The notes: a model not told the origin generated them from the letters alone. Positions 44,501 through 51,437 are shown, numbered from the stretch's first letter. The stretch is 64,000 nt of DNA from VXMO01 sp965205915 (GCA_965205915.1 OZ242191.1:1612001-1676000); one strand, 5' to 3'. Made by a program: numbers and translations.

Positions 44501-45048
44501 ATGGCGTAGCTCGAAAGCAAATCAATGAATTCGTCGAGCCTTGCTGGTTGTGTGCCTAAACTTGTCTGCGGAGAATCGGAGATGCTCGAAAAATTGAAAC
44601 TGGTAATATGCTCAACGTCGGTGGCCGCAGAACCCCGCCGGTAAACACGCCAGCGAACGCCGTCCGTAAGCGCCCCGATGGTATGTGGTCCGCTTATGCT
44701 ATCGCTGCGAATATAACGTTGAATCTGGCGATCCGGAGAAGTAGCGCGTGCTTGCCCACTGGGAACGCGATCGAAGTTCGCATCCAGCCTCTTAGCTTCG
44801 ACGACAAGGGAGGGATAGCCGGACTGTGGGCTTACTGCGCCCACGTAGCACAGATAATCAGGACGGTTGTCGAAGGTGCTTTCCTCCGGGCTGCGGTTCG
44901 GGGGCGGGTAGCCCAAGGCGTCCAGCACGGAGTCTACGAGAACCGACCGCGTTGTAGCCTCATTCACGTTTGCGCCGCGCTGCTTCAGATTCGCCACCCC
45001 ACGTTGAAGCGCTTCTGCAATGCGTGTAGCGGTGTCAGGCGCAGTCAC
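41503..45048 (-). CDS. second type IIG-like restriction-modification enzyme
   Basis: This is an 1181-residue protein. Residues 65-85 contain RPDYLCYVG and LVVEAKRLD, a nuclease-like D...ExK arrangement of the type seen in type I R and IIG N-terminal domains. The SAM motif FDPAVGSGAFLFSM lies near residue 633 and the catalytic NPPYEALSK near 829. The C-terminal part is a putative recognition domain. It is less C-rich than the surrounding genes, which suggests transfer. It lies about 2 kb from the other large enzyme (36300-39479), and the two share domain order but not close sequence similarity by eye. Confidence 0.85.
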   Translation of the reverse strand: MTAPDTATRIAEALQRGVANLKQRGANVNEATTRSVLVDSVLDALGYPPPNRSPEESTFDNRPDYLCYVGAVSPQSGYPSLVVEAKRLDANFDRVPSGQARATSPDRQIQRYIRSDSISGPHTIGALTDGVRWRVYRRGSAATDVEHITSFNFSSISDSPQTSLGTQPARLDEFIDLLSSYAIAAKLYPDARRDENLADRLFKTVQTADGPGQVLMELLAEPDAIISNSLENADSLTGVRKDAHDTDWETYAVAQGPILKTDTPDPEGSRIPVAAVKLRFEDGQKMSLGDVALCARTVASSSHTNTSAVFVYETAPNGSVTARLAVATAGQVNMTAPFDPALPSPSARTSIDQQLRLIRDTSAQLTSERLLSPLAVSTLRQQFYREVAEWAARAQQGKDRVGREAVLRHLIRVMFAWILKEEDRIPPEIFEPAFIDGSLSNANVYHRDVLQFLFHSRLNVRYDERDPHPTAEINEALERAPFLNGSLFAKQNSDDDLDLEATDYWSVDEEYPGLFTILSRYHWTMDEHRPGESEQTLDPELLSNLFERLIASTEKGGDESPLRQPQGTYYTPADVVDEMVKDALSTATKGHAPGLSDTHLLDLFGNNDASLPDMAQDTKMRLAGRIRELLIFDPAVGSGAFLFSMLLAIRRSLKKLEGIDEPAEEIIRRQLRGQDINPLAVQIARLRLFIAIAASRKALLGALSEEDEVLPNLEAVIVCADTLETVADPEWRSAQLDMADPDIASTVTEIAENRVKWFDVHTDFQKRQFLDRDVNLRARLEGLLQGKGELASPELRLFAQAGLLSREPAKTDARLLFYENPWRGFDIVIGNPPYEALSKSLSTADRKRLAEDKLYRTIPGGDLYNLFCETALALANPRGGVVTVIVPLSISFGQNKQTMRDLFNRRSQSINLRHYGNRPDTVFGASPTVRTPENRQRATLLTATLGDGDDTKIETTALQSWFAGERRQCIQQRRTVSAPSIKSTVDTRISGQWLRVPTNETAALVDALSEQSRTILSYKYEGENGEAIAFPETAYQFLSSIPANSVSPRRETVFPVEDEETLCLLMATLNGHIGYGWWWMVGDGFHLKAVADHGFLKIPNTWAKSPSDAIALGKQLIEAIPECTTEWKQGGKVWKNVNFHLKPDLIEELDRLHIEALGLPVEPLLTHLKIMRSSSSWNYSP

Positions 45049-45194
45049 CCTGGCGCTCCCACTGCGTGAGGTGCGACTAAATATGGAGCAGGAACGACGA
45101 GAAAGTGGTCATGCATCTCGCCTAGGATAACTAGCGTTCTCCCGTCTATCAACATGACGTGGCACAATGTCGACGCCCCATCCGCCCACCCACC

Positions 45195-45251
45195 TATACT
45201 GTGCAGATGCAGAGACGATGGCTTCGAGAGGGGAGGGAATCCGCCACATGA
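45195..45251 (+). CDS. possible leaderless 14-codon leader peptide before the cysteine desulfurase gene
   Basis: TATACT at 45195-45200 ends six bases before ATG 45207, which opens a 14-codon frame (MQRRWLREGRESAT). Its TGA at 45249-45251 overlaps ATG 45248 of the next gene in an ATGA junction. The feature span includes the -10 element. It could provide translational coupling, or be chance. Confidence 0.35.
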   Translation, partial: YTVQMQRRWLREGRESAT

Positions 45252-46441
45252 CCATCTACCTTGACCACGCCGCCACCACCCCTGTCGATCCCCGTGTCGT
45301 GGAGGCCATGCTTCCATACTTCACCGCCCAATTCGGCAACCCCTCCAGCATCTATTCCCTCGGCCAGGACGCCGCCCGTGCCATCGATTCCGCGCGAGAC
45401 CAGGTTGCCGCCATTCTCAACGCCCGCAATGGTGACATAATATTCACCGCCGGCGGCACTGACTCCGACAACATCGCCATCCGCGCCGCCGCCTACGCCC
45501 AAAAAAAGCATGGCAATCACATAGTCACATCCGCCGGTGAGCACCACGCAGTCATCCACACCTGCGAGTGGCTCGAACGCAACGCGGGATTCTCCGTCAC
45601 GTACCTGAAGTCGGACAGTGAGGGCATCATTTCTCCCGAGCACGTAGCCGAAGCCATCACACCTGAAACCACTGTCGTCACGATAATGACCGTCAACAAT
45701 GAGACAGGCACAATCCAGCCCATCAGTGAGATAGCCCAGGTCATACGCAACGCGGAGAACGAGCACGGCCATCGCATCGTCTTTCACACCGATGCCGTGC
45801 AGGCGGCCGGATATCTGAACCTGGATGTGCAGAAACTCGGCGTCGATATGCTGAGCCTCTCCGCCCACAAGTTCCACGGCCCCAAGGGCGTTGGTGTTCT
45901 TTTTGCCGATCGAGATGCCCCGTTCCAGTCGCAAACGATGGGCGGCAGTCAGGAACGAAATCGACGCGCAGGCACGGAAAACACCGCAGGGATCGTCGGC
46001 ACGGGCCTCGCTCTTCAAATGGCCGACAGCGAACGCGACGAAATCATACCGAACATCGGCAGGCTGGCCGCCCGCCTTGGAGAGGGCATCCTGTCTACAA
46101 TCCCCGATGCCCACCTCAACGGCCCCCCCATCGGCACCCCCCGGCGGATGCCCAACAACGTCAACATCTCCTTCAATGGCATCGAGATAGAGTCCGTCCT
46201 AATCAACCTGGATATTGCAGGAATTGCGGCCTCCTCCGGCAGCGCCTGCACCTCCGGCTCCATCGATCCGTCCCACGTCCTAATCGCGATGGGCAAACCC
46301 CTTGAACTCGCGAGAAACAGCTTGCGGCTCACGCTAGGCCGCGACAACACGGACGGCGATATAGATAGGGTTCTGGAGATACTGCCGGAAATCATCCGCC
46401 GCGTCCGGGCGCTTGGCGGAGGCCGAAGAAGCCGCAGCTAG
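45248..46441 (+). CDS. cysteine desulfurase
   Basis: This 397-residue class V aminotransferase-fold PLP enzyme would take sulfur from cysteine for Fe-S clusters and tRNA thiolation. It begins YLDHAATTPVD, carries the PLP-lysine segment LSAHKFHGPKG, and has the catalytic cysteine in SSGSACTSGS. The open frame reaches back to 45167, but ATG 45248 is chosen because it gives the family N-terminus and has GGGAGGG upstream. It resembles IscS/NifS; no iscU, iscR or suf gene is adjacent. A group II SufS reading is less likely because the cysteine loop is of the longer IscS kind. Confidence 0.93.
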   Translation: MTIYLDHAATTPVDPRVVEAMLPYFTAQFGNPSSIYSLGQDAARAIDSARDQVAAILNARNGDIIFTAGGTDSDNIAIRAAAYAQKKHGNHIVTSAGEHHAVIHTCEWLERNAGFSVTYLKSDSEGIISPEHVAEAITPETTVVTIMTVNNETGTIQPISEIAQVIRNAENEHGHRIVFHTDAVQAAGYLNLDVQKLGVDMLSLSAHKFHGPKGVGVLFADRDAPFQSQTMGGSQERNRRAGTENTAGIVGTGLALQMADSERDEIIPNIGRLAARLGEGILSTIPDAHLNGPPIGTPRRMPNNVNISFNGIEIESVLINLDIAGIAASSGSACTSGSIDPSHVLIAMGKPLELARNSLRLTLGRDNTDGDIDRVLEILPEIIRRVRALGGGRRSRS

Positions 46442-46449
46442 TCAGCCCC

Positions 46450-46475
46450 CCGTCGTTCCCGTGAAAGCGGGAACC
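46450..46475. repeat. GTCGTTCCCGTGAAAGCGGGAACC repeat
   Basis: A diverged ATTCCC-N8-GGGAAT unit follows the cysteine desulfurase stop, in the gap convergent with cmk. Confidence 0.78.
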
Positions 46476-46530
46476 TTGGTCTAGGAGCGCAACCAACTTC
46501 CGTAACGCACACCAACTCCCCAACCCTCCG

Positions 46531-47217
46531 TCATGCCCGCGTCCCCCCCGCCAATGCAAGCACCCTTTCTACCACTTCCCCCGGGCTCAGTGAATCCGTT
46601 TCGAGGATGTGGGCGTCATCAGTCGGCCGCAACGGAGAATCTTCTCTCTCCGCATCCCGTCGATCCCGCTCTCGCAAGCCCACTAACACCTCTTCATAGC
46701 TGGAATCCCCACCTCGCCCCCGTTCCTCCGCATATCGCCGTTGAGCGCGCGCCTCAGGAGACGCGTCGAGATAGATCTTTACAGGCGCATCCCACAACAC
46801 CACGCTCCCGATATCCCGTCCAACCATGACCACGCGTCCGTCTTCCTGATCCGCCATCTGTCTCTGCATAGCCACGAGTACACGCCGCACCTCGGACAGA
46901 ACTGCAACGCGTGACGCAGCGGCCGCCACATCCGCTGAGCGCATGGCCTCGCTGACGTCCTCCCCGTCAATACTCACATTCATGTCATTGATGCGCATAT
47001 CCGCCCCACGGGCGAGGCGGCTGACGGATTCGTCGTCCCATGTATCAAGCCGGGAGCGTAGGGCCAGCAGGCCGACGCCCCGGTACAGCAAGCCCGTGTC
47101 GATAAACGTCCAGCCAAGCCTTTGGGCGACTCCACGCCCCACTGTCGATTTTCCGGATGCAACCGGGCCATCAAGGGCGATCGGCCCTCGTACACTCACT
47201 GCACCCTCATCTCGCAT
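46531..47217 (-). CDS. cmk: cytidylate kinase
   Basis: This 228-residue NMP kinase has the P-loop GPVASGKSTVG and the CMK-specific FIDTGLLYRGVG. VGRDIGSVV and KIYLDASPEARAQRR form the later conserved blocks and lid region. It phosphorylates CMP and dCMP. Length is normal. It is divergent from cvpA, with 69 bases between the starts. An alternative GTG start a few codons downstream is possible. Confidence 0.93.
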   Translation of the reverse strand: MRDEGAVSVRGPIALDGPVASGKSTVGRGVAQRLGWTFIDTGLLYRGVGLLALRSRLDTWDDESVSRLARGADMRINDMNVSIDGEDVSEAMRSADVAAAASRVAVLSEVRRVLVAMQRQMADQEDGRVVMVGRDIGSVVLWDAPVKIYLDASPEARAQRRYAEERGRGGDSSYEEVLVGLRERDRRDAEREDSPLRPTDDAHILETDSLSPGEVVERVLALAGGTRA

Positions 47218-47286
47218 CTCGGACTGACCCTACGCCTGCCTCTGACAGGAACCGCGAGCCTACTCCGTGCGATACTGTGAGCGACT

Positions 47287-47781
47287 ATGAACTGGCTAGA
47301 CGTACTCATTATTGTCATCATGGCGGTTCCGATGGCCGTCGGTCTACGCGTTGGAATGGTCCGAACCGTTACCGGCTTGGCCTCAATCGCAGTCGGAACG
47401 CTTCTCGCCACGCTGTTTTGGCGCCAGACCGGCGCCATTGTTGGCGTCTTTATACCGGACGACAACCTGGCGGCGTTGGCCGGATACTTTGTCATTCTGG
47501 TAATAACGGTTGCCGCCGGATGGGCCGCAGCCGTCTTCATCAAGACTGCCTTGACTGTCCTGCTATTGGGATGGCTGGACAAGGTTGGCGGCATTGTCTT
47601 TGGAGCCGCAGTAGGTAGTGTTGTCGTTGCCGCCGTCTTCTGGTCACTGGAATCCTTCACCGGGGCGGGCGTGCAGGAAGCGGTGGATACCTCAGCGCTC
47701 CGGCCCTACTTTGCGTTCCTGGTGCCGATCCTCCGTCGGCTTTCCGGTGAGGTTGACCTTTCAACAATCAATTCGGCATAG
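47287..47781 (+). CDS. CvpA family membrane protein
   Basis: This 164-residue protein has four membrane spans (LDVLIIVIMAVPMAVGL, TGLASIAVGTLLATLFW, AALAGYFVILVITVAAGW, GIVFGAAVGSVVVAAVFW) and the CvpA signature in its N-terminal third. CvpA is linked to colicin V export and envelope integrity in enterobacteria, but its molecular function is open. An extended -10 (TGCGATACT) ends ten bases before the ATG, so the leader would be only a few bases long. Confidence 0.85.
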   Translation: MNWLDVLIIVIMAVPMAVGLRVGMVRTVTGLASIAVGTLLATLFWRQTGAIVGVFIPDDNLAALAGYFVILVITVAAGWAAAVFIKTALTVLLLGWLDKVGGIVFGAAVGSVVVAAVFWSLESFTGAGVQEAVDTSALRPYFAFLVPILRRLSGEVDLSTINSA

Positions 47782-47819
47782 ATAATGGAGTATAGGCTGA
47801 CCGTAGGGAAACGTGAGAA

Positions 47820-48419
47820 ATGGACACGCAGACGGCAAACAATACGACGCGGCAGGGCGTCGTGCATGTTCTCAATTCGGCTGTCCTTGTGCTCAACGGC
47901 AACTTTGAGCCGCTGAACGTCACCCGTGTCCGCCGCGCCCTGCTCCTTCTCATCCGCGGCAAGGCGGAGATGATCGAGAACGGCCGCGGGCAGCTTCAGG
48001 CCGCCACCACAAGCCTGGACGTGCCGTCCGTGATTCGTCTTTCCAGCTACATCCGCCGCCCCATCCAGTCGCAGCGCCTGACCCGACGCGATGTCTTCCT
48101 GCGTGACCACAATACGTGCCAATACTGCGGCAAGTCCGCCAAGGACCTGACCCTTGACCACATCCTGCCTCGGCATCGCGGCGGTCAAAACACCTGGGAA
48201 AACGTCGTCGCGGCATGTGTCCGGTGCAACCACCGCAAGGCCGGCCGCACGCCAAGGGAGGCCGGCATGCGCCTCTTGACCGATCCCACCGTGCCGCGCC
48301 CGAACCCTTACCACCCCTTCTATCGCTTCCTTGGATCCAACGAGAGCTGGAGGAAGTTCTTCCCCGAACCACGCAAGGGGTCGCCACTTGCGGTAGGCTT
48401 CGACGACGATCCGACCTAA
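47820..48419 (+). CDS. HNH endonuclease family protein
   Basis: This 199-residue protein has an N-terminal domain with VLNGNFEPLNVTRVRRAL, typical of a widely conserved housekeeping HNH family. The HNH core is CQYCGKSAKDLTLDHILPR followed by CVRCNHRK; the cysteine pairs bind structural zinc. These proteins occur in many phyla outside defence islands, and their substrate is not known. It is likely co-oriented with cvpA and the erythrin-VIT1 gene. Confidence 0.88.
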   Translation: MDTQTANNTTRQGVVHVLNSAVLVLNGNFEPLNVTRVRRALLLLIRGKAEMIENGRGQLQAATTSLDVPSVIRLSSYIRRPIQSQRLTRRDVFLRDHNTCQYCGKSAKDLTLDHILPRHRGGQNTWENVVAACVRCNHRKAGRTPREAGMRLLTDPTVPRPNPYHPFYRFLGSNESWRKFFPEPRKGSPLAVGFDDDPT

Positions 48420-48456
48420 CCCTGCGACAACCGAGAGGCATCTCTGGGATTGAACC

Positions 48457-49689
48457 ATGACGACTAATGGAGACGAACGGGCACAGGCGTCCGATCAACG
48501 ACTCTCCCGCACGAACCAGAATCTCTGGAACGCCTTTATAGGTCACGCCCGCGTCAAGCGGCTATACAACGCATACGCATCCAAGGCTGTGCTGGACGGG
48601 TACCCGGAGATTGCTGAGGCATTCCTCCGCGCTGCCCGCGTGCCGGATGTCTTCCCCGTGAACATCCTGTCCGTGGTCGATGAACTCCGTTCGACGCGCG
48701 AGAATCTGCAGTCCCTCGTCGATAGCCATACCTACGATACGGAAACACTCTACCCGCGCATGTTGACAGAGGCGCAGGCTGAGGACCGCGCTGATGCCGT
48801 CACCCGTATCCGGCAAGCAATGGAGCGGGATCAGCATGACCTTGAAATCTTTCGAAACGCTCTCGCAACTGCCGGTTGGGAGCGGGGCGCAGTCGCGATC
48901 GCAGACCGCGCTGAAACTGACCGGTCGCCTGATTTTATGGATGACGAGATGGCTCGCGCTACGGAGAACGTCAGCGCGGATCGTGAACGCATCAGTTCGT
49001 TGGGACGCATCAGAGAAGTCATCTTCGGGATGCAGGACGGCCTGATCAGCACCGTCGTCCTCGTTTCATCCGTGTACGCCGCTACGCAGAATAGCTTAGT
49101 GACAGTCATTGCCGGCCTCGCCGGTGGCTTGGGAGGCGTCGTCTCCATGTCGACGGGAAGCTACCTGTCGTCTCAGGCTGAGCGAGAGGTCAAGTTAACC
49201 GAAATTACAAAAACCTCCGACGAGTTCCACCAAGCGAGGTCTGACGTGCTGGCGCGCTTGGTCGTGTTGATGCGCAATGAGGGCCTTTCGGAAGAAGCTG
49301 CCGTCCTCGTAGCTGAGACGCTGGGGCAAAGTGAATCGGCGTTGCTCAACACGGTCGTCGAAAAAGGCCTCGGCCTCTCTGCCGATGTCGACACTGTTCC
49401 GTGGAAAGATGCCCTTGCAATGGGGACGTCATTCTTCGTGGGCGCGGCCATTCCTATCGTTCCCTATCTGTTAAGTGCGTTCGGCATGATGTCCGGGATG
49501 ATGGCGGTGTGGATCTCCATTGTTGGCACGGCTATGGGGCTTTTCCTGATGGGCGCAGGCAAGACACGCTTCACGCTTCGGAATCCGCTGTTCTCCGGCT
49601 TGGAGATGCTTGCTATCGGCGTCGCGTCTGCGGCGCTTGGCTACGTATTGGGAGCGCTTATACCGGCGCTCTTCAACGTCGAGATGTGA
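48457..49689 (+). CDS. erythrin-VIT1 fusion, MbfA-like iron transporter
   Basis: This 410-residue protein has an N-terminal four-helix ferritin-like domain (about residues 30-150) and a C-terminal VIT1/CCC1-type transporter domain with four or five spans (VIFGMQDGLISTVVLVSSVYA, GVVSMSTGSYLSSQAERE). MbfA proteins export iron or manganese and bind iron with the ferritin part. The second-helix Glu and the ERDQHDLEIF segment are kept. Where rubrerythrins have the first-helix Glu, this protein reads AYASKAVLDGY, so one iron ligand may be missing. A ferredoxin gene follows under its own promoter. Confidence 0.87.
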   Translation: MTTNGDERAQASDQRLSRTNQNLWNAFIGHARVKRLYNAYASKAVLDGYPEIAEAFLRAARVPDVFPVNILSVVDELRSTRENLQSLVDSHTYDTETLYPRMLTEAQAEDRADAVTRIRQAMERDQHDLEIFRNALATAGWERGAVAIADRAETDRSPDFMDDEMARATENVSADRERISSLGRIREVIFGMQDGLISTVVLVSSVYAATQNSLVTVIAGLAGGLGGVVSMSTGSYLSSQAEREVKLTEITKTSDEFHQARSDVLARLVVLMRNEGLSEEAAVLVAETLGQSESALLNTVVEKGLGLSADVDTVPWKDALAMGTSFFVGAAIPIVPYLLSAFGMMSGMMAVWISIVGTAMGLFLMGAGKTRFTLRNPLFSGLEMLAIGVASAALGYVLGALIPALFNVEM

Positions 49690-49706
49690 AACTCGGGCCT
49701 GAGGCA

Positions 49707-49737
49707 TTGCGCGAATCTATATCGCGGCGGCTATAAT
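49707..49737 (+). promoter_or_regulatory. promoter of the ferredoxin gene
   Basis: A consensus TATAAT (49732-49737) has a weak TTGCGC 19 bases upstream (49707-49712). The predicted leader is about 55 bases and ends in AAGGAGC before ATG 49798. Confidence 0.6.
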
Positions 49738-49797
49738 GCTTACTGAGCGCTAGCTAAACGAACGGCGGAGACCGGATTCACAAGGAGCTTCAAAGGC

Positions 49798-50043
49798 ATG
49801 GCCTACATCATTGCAGAGCCCTGCATCGACCTCAAAGACGCCTCCTGCGTCGATGTTTGCCCCGTGGACTGCATCCACACCACAGACGACGACAATATGT
49901 ACTACATCCATCCGGATGAGTGCATTGATTGCGCAGCCTGCGAGCCCGTCTGCCCGGTCACGGCCATCTTTGAGGAGAGCGAGCTCCCCGAGGAATGGAA
50001 CGACTTCATTCGCATCAATCGTGAATGGTTCGACAGTCAGTAG
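49798..50043 (+). CDS. 7Fe-type ferredoxin
   Basis: This 81-residue ferredoxin of the FdxA type carries Cys 9, 17, 21 and 25 in the first half and CIDCAACEPVCP in the second. That arrangement forms one [3Fe-4S] and one [4Fe-4S] cluster. The extra non-ligand Cys often found three residues after the first Cys is Leu here. The C-terminal WNDFIRINREWFDSQ is typical of the family. It is a low-potential electron carrier with unknown partners; the cysteine desulfurase at 45248 could supply its clusters. Confidence 0.93.
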   Translation: MAYIIAEPCIDLKDASCVDVCPVDCIHTTDDDNMYYIHPDECIDCAACEPVCPVTAIFEESELPEEWNDFIRINREWFDSQ

Positions 50044-50049
50044 ATCCAG

Positions 50050-50546
50050 CCCCCCCCCCCCCCCCGTCACACTGGCCGCCCCCGTTATTCCCGCCCTATC
50101 CGTCATTCCCGCCCTATCCGTCATTCCCGCGAACGCGGGAATCCAGACCTCAAATCCGCAACCAACCCCCGGTAACGCCACCCCCCTCATTCCGGCGAAA
50201 GCATGCCCCGTACCGCGATACGGGGCCGGAACCCATCGGAACTCCCACCGTCTCCCATCGCTCCTCGCCCCCCATCCCTCCCCCCCCACCCCCCTCCGAA
50301 TCCCCCGCGAAGGCGGGGGCCCACGCCCCCCACAAGGCCGCCTCCCACCCCCCACCCGTCATTCCCGCGTTCGCGGGAATCCAGACCTCCAATCCGCAAC
50401 CAACCCCCGGTAACGCCACCCCCCTCATTCCGGCGAAAGCATGCCCCGTACCGCGATACGGGGCCGGGATCCATCGGGCTACCCGTCATCCCCGCCCCCC
50501 CTCCGAATCCCCCGCGAAGGTGGGGGCCCACGCCCCCCGTCAATAC
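50050..50546. repeat. intergenic repeat cluster with a duplicated compound unit
   Basis: A 16-C run (50050-50065) is followed by ATTCCCGCGAACGCGGGAATC (50120-50143). The compound unit running from there to about 50240 includes GCCCCGTACCGCGATACGGGGC and is repeated almost exactly at 50358-50478. CGAATCCCCCGCGAAGGCGGGGGCCC units lie at 50297-50322 and 50504-50530. No gene is present. Confidence 0.9.
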
Positions 50547-50555
50547 GCTCACCAA

Positions 50556-50680
50556 GCCTAATGCCAGTCTAGTTTCGCGCGAGCGATGCAGGAACCGGGC
50601 TACGCACGTGCCCCCTTGTGGCTCACGTGAGATGACGGCTGGCATTAGGCAGCTTGGCCCGAATCCTGCCACAAGGGGGT
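50556..50680 (+). promoter_or_regulatory. structured 5' leader RNA that can sequester a ribosome-binding site
   Basis: Three long complementary pairs overlap here. Bases 50556-50567 pair perfectly with 50639-50650 (12 bp). Bases 50588-50600 pair with 50657-50669 (6 bp, a 2x2 internal loop, then 5 bp). A CACGTG stem (50605-50610 with 50624-50629) presents loop CCCCCTTGTGG (50611-50621), which is perfectly complementary to CCACAAGGGGG (50669-50679, 11 bp). The last partner contains the AAGGGGG ribosome-binding site of the gene at 50687. The pairs cross, so they must form a pseudoknot or alternative states. I do not recognise a known riboswitch class. Confidence 0.6.
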
Positions 50681-50686
50681 ATCTAT

Positions 50687-51076
50687 ATGACACGGATCGT
50701 ATTCGTATGGACAATGATTGTTGCGTTGCTATTGATGCTGGCCACTGCCTGTGTAACAACGTCAACCGCAACACCAACACCCACCCAACCGCCCACGCCG
50801 GGTGTACAACGTGGCTGTGACGCCGCCGAAGAGTTGTTCTACCTGTTTGACAATATGGACATTGCGGGGATGGACCAGCGCGGGGAAGCCCTCATGGTCG
50901 ACCTTGTGCGGACAGGTAACGACCGATTGTACAGGCAATCACAGAGGGTCTCAGACGCCATGTTTGACTACGGAACCAGCCCATCCAGCGGCAACTTCAT
51001 GGACATCAACATCCAACTACGTACGTATCTACTCACGTGCGAATCCGAGGGTTTTGACTCGTCAGTGGATTTGTAA
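50687..51076 (+). CDS. small putative lipoprotein
   Basis: This 129-residue protein has a signal peptide and lipobox LATAC near residue 22. A Thr/Pro-rich linker follows, then a helical domain with two cysteines (RGCDAAEELF, YLLTCESEG) that could form a disulfide. ATG 50687 is chosen over an in-frame upstream ATG at 50654 because AAGGGGG lies seven bases before it and the signal peptide then starts correctly. No family is recognised. Its translation is probably controlled by the structured leader directly upstream. Confidence 0.72.
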   Translation: MTRIVFVWTMIVALLLMLATACVTTSTATPTPTQPPTPGVQRGCDAAEELFYLFDNMDIAGMDQRGEALMVDLVRTGNDRLYRQSQRVSDAMFDYGTSPSSGNFMDINIQLRTYLLTCESEGFDSSVDL

Positions 51077-51100
51077 AAGCGAGGGGCAAAATCCTATAAT
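51071..51100 (+). promoter_or_regulatory. promoter of the leucine-type tRNA
   Basis: A consensus TATAAT (51095-51100) is paired with TTGTAA (51071-51076) at 18 bases. The -35 overlaps the stop codon of the lipoprotein gene. Confidence 0.65.
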
Positions 51101-51114
51101 ATAGGTAGAGAGAC

Positions 51115-51145
51115 GAAACGCCGGCAATAGCACTGCCGGCGTTTC
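51115..51145 (+). terminator. perfect hairpin between promoter and tRNA
   Basis: Bases 51115-51126 and 51134-51145 form a perfect 12-bp stem (GAAACGCCGGCA with its complement) around a 7-base loop, followed by TCACTT. It could end the lipoprotein transcript, attenuate the tRNA promoter just upstream, or serve as a processing signal in the tRNA leader. The T run is short. Confidence 0.6.
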
Positions 51146-51155
51146 TCACTTGCAT

Positions 51156-51243
51156 CCCGCTGTGGCGAAATTGGCAGACGCGCTGGGATCTCAACTCAGT
51201 GTCCACCATGGGCGTGCAGGTTCAAACCCTGCCAGCGGGACCA
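51156..51243 (+). tRNA. leucine-type tRNA with anticodon CTC
   Basis: An 88-base class II tRNA with encoded CCA. The acceptor stem is CCCGCTG with CAGCGGG and the discriminator is A. The D arm GGCGAAATTGGCAGACGC is typical of tRNA-Leu. The anticodon stem is CTGGG with CTCAG (one G-U pair), the loop is ATCTCAA, a long variable arm follows, and the T arm is GCAGG-TTCAAAC-CCTGC. The loop places CTC at positions 34-36, which would read the Glu codon GAG. Shifting the register to obtain CAA destroys the anticodon stem. It may be a functional odd tRNA or a decaying gene. Confidence 0.85.
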
Positions 51244-51437
51244 CTTACAATGTACTGACATTACCTCTAGTGGTAGGGGGTGTCAAGGACACAACTAAAA
51301 TAGCGCTATAGTATTGGTGCTGTTGATACGTGTTGTCAGGGTACAGTTACCCAAGGTCACCGGGTCAGGTCTCCGTACCGTAGGCGCTTGCCGTCCGCGT
51401 CCTTGTCAATAGCCGCCATCTGCGCCTCACCCCCTCT
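51244..51437. other. gap after the tRNA with no recognisable gene
   Basis: This stretch is AT-richer than the repeats that follow. A minus-strand frame ending at 51357 encodes AAIDKDADGKRLRYGDLTR next to the tRNA end. It might be a recombinase remnant but is too short to call. No attachment-site duplication of the tRNA 3' end was seen nearby. Confidence 0.4.

Noticed and set aside
45194..46114. 306-codon minus-strand open frame
   Set aside because: It is antisense to the cysteine desulfurase gene and shows no family motif.
50556..50680. Cobalamin riboswitch or T-box leader
   Set aside because: Neither the B12-box sequence nor the T-box AGGGTGG motif is present.
51156..51243. Ordinary tRNA-Leu(CAA)
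   Set aside because: Placing CAA at 34-36 requires a register in which the anticodon stem does not pair; CTC is the only register with a good stem.
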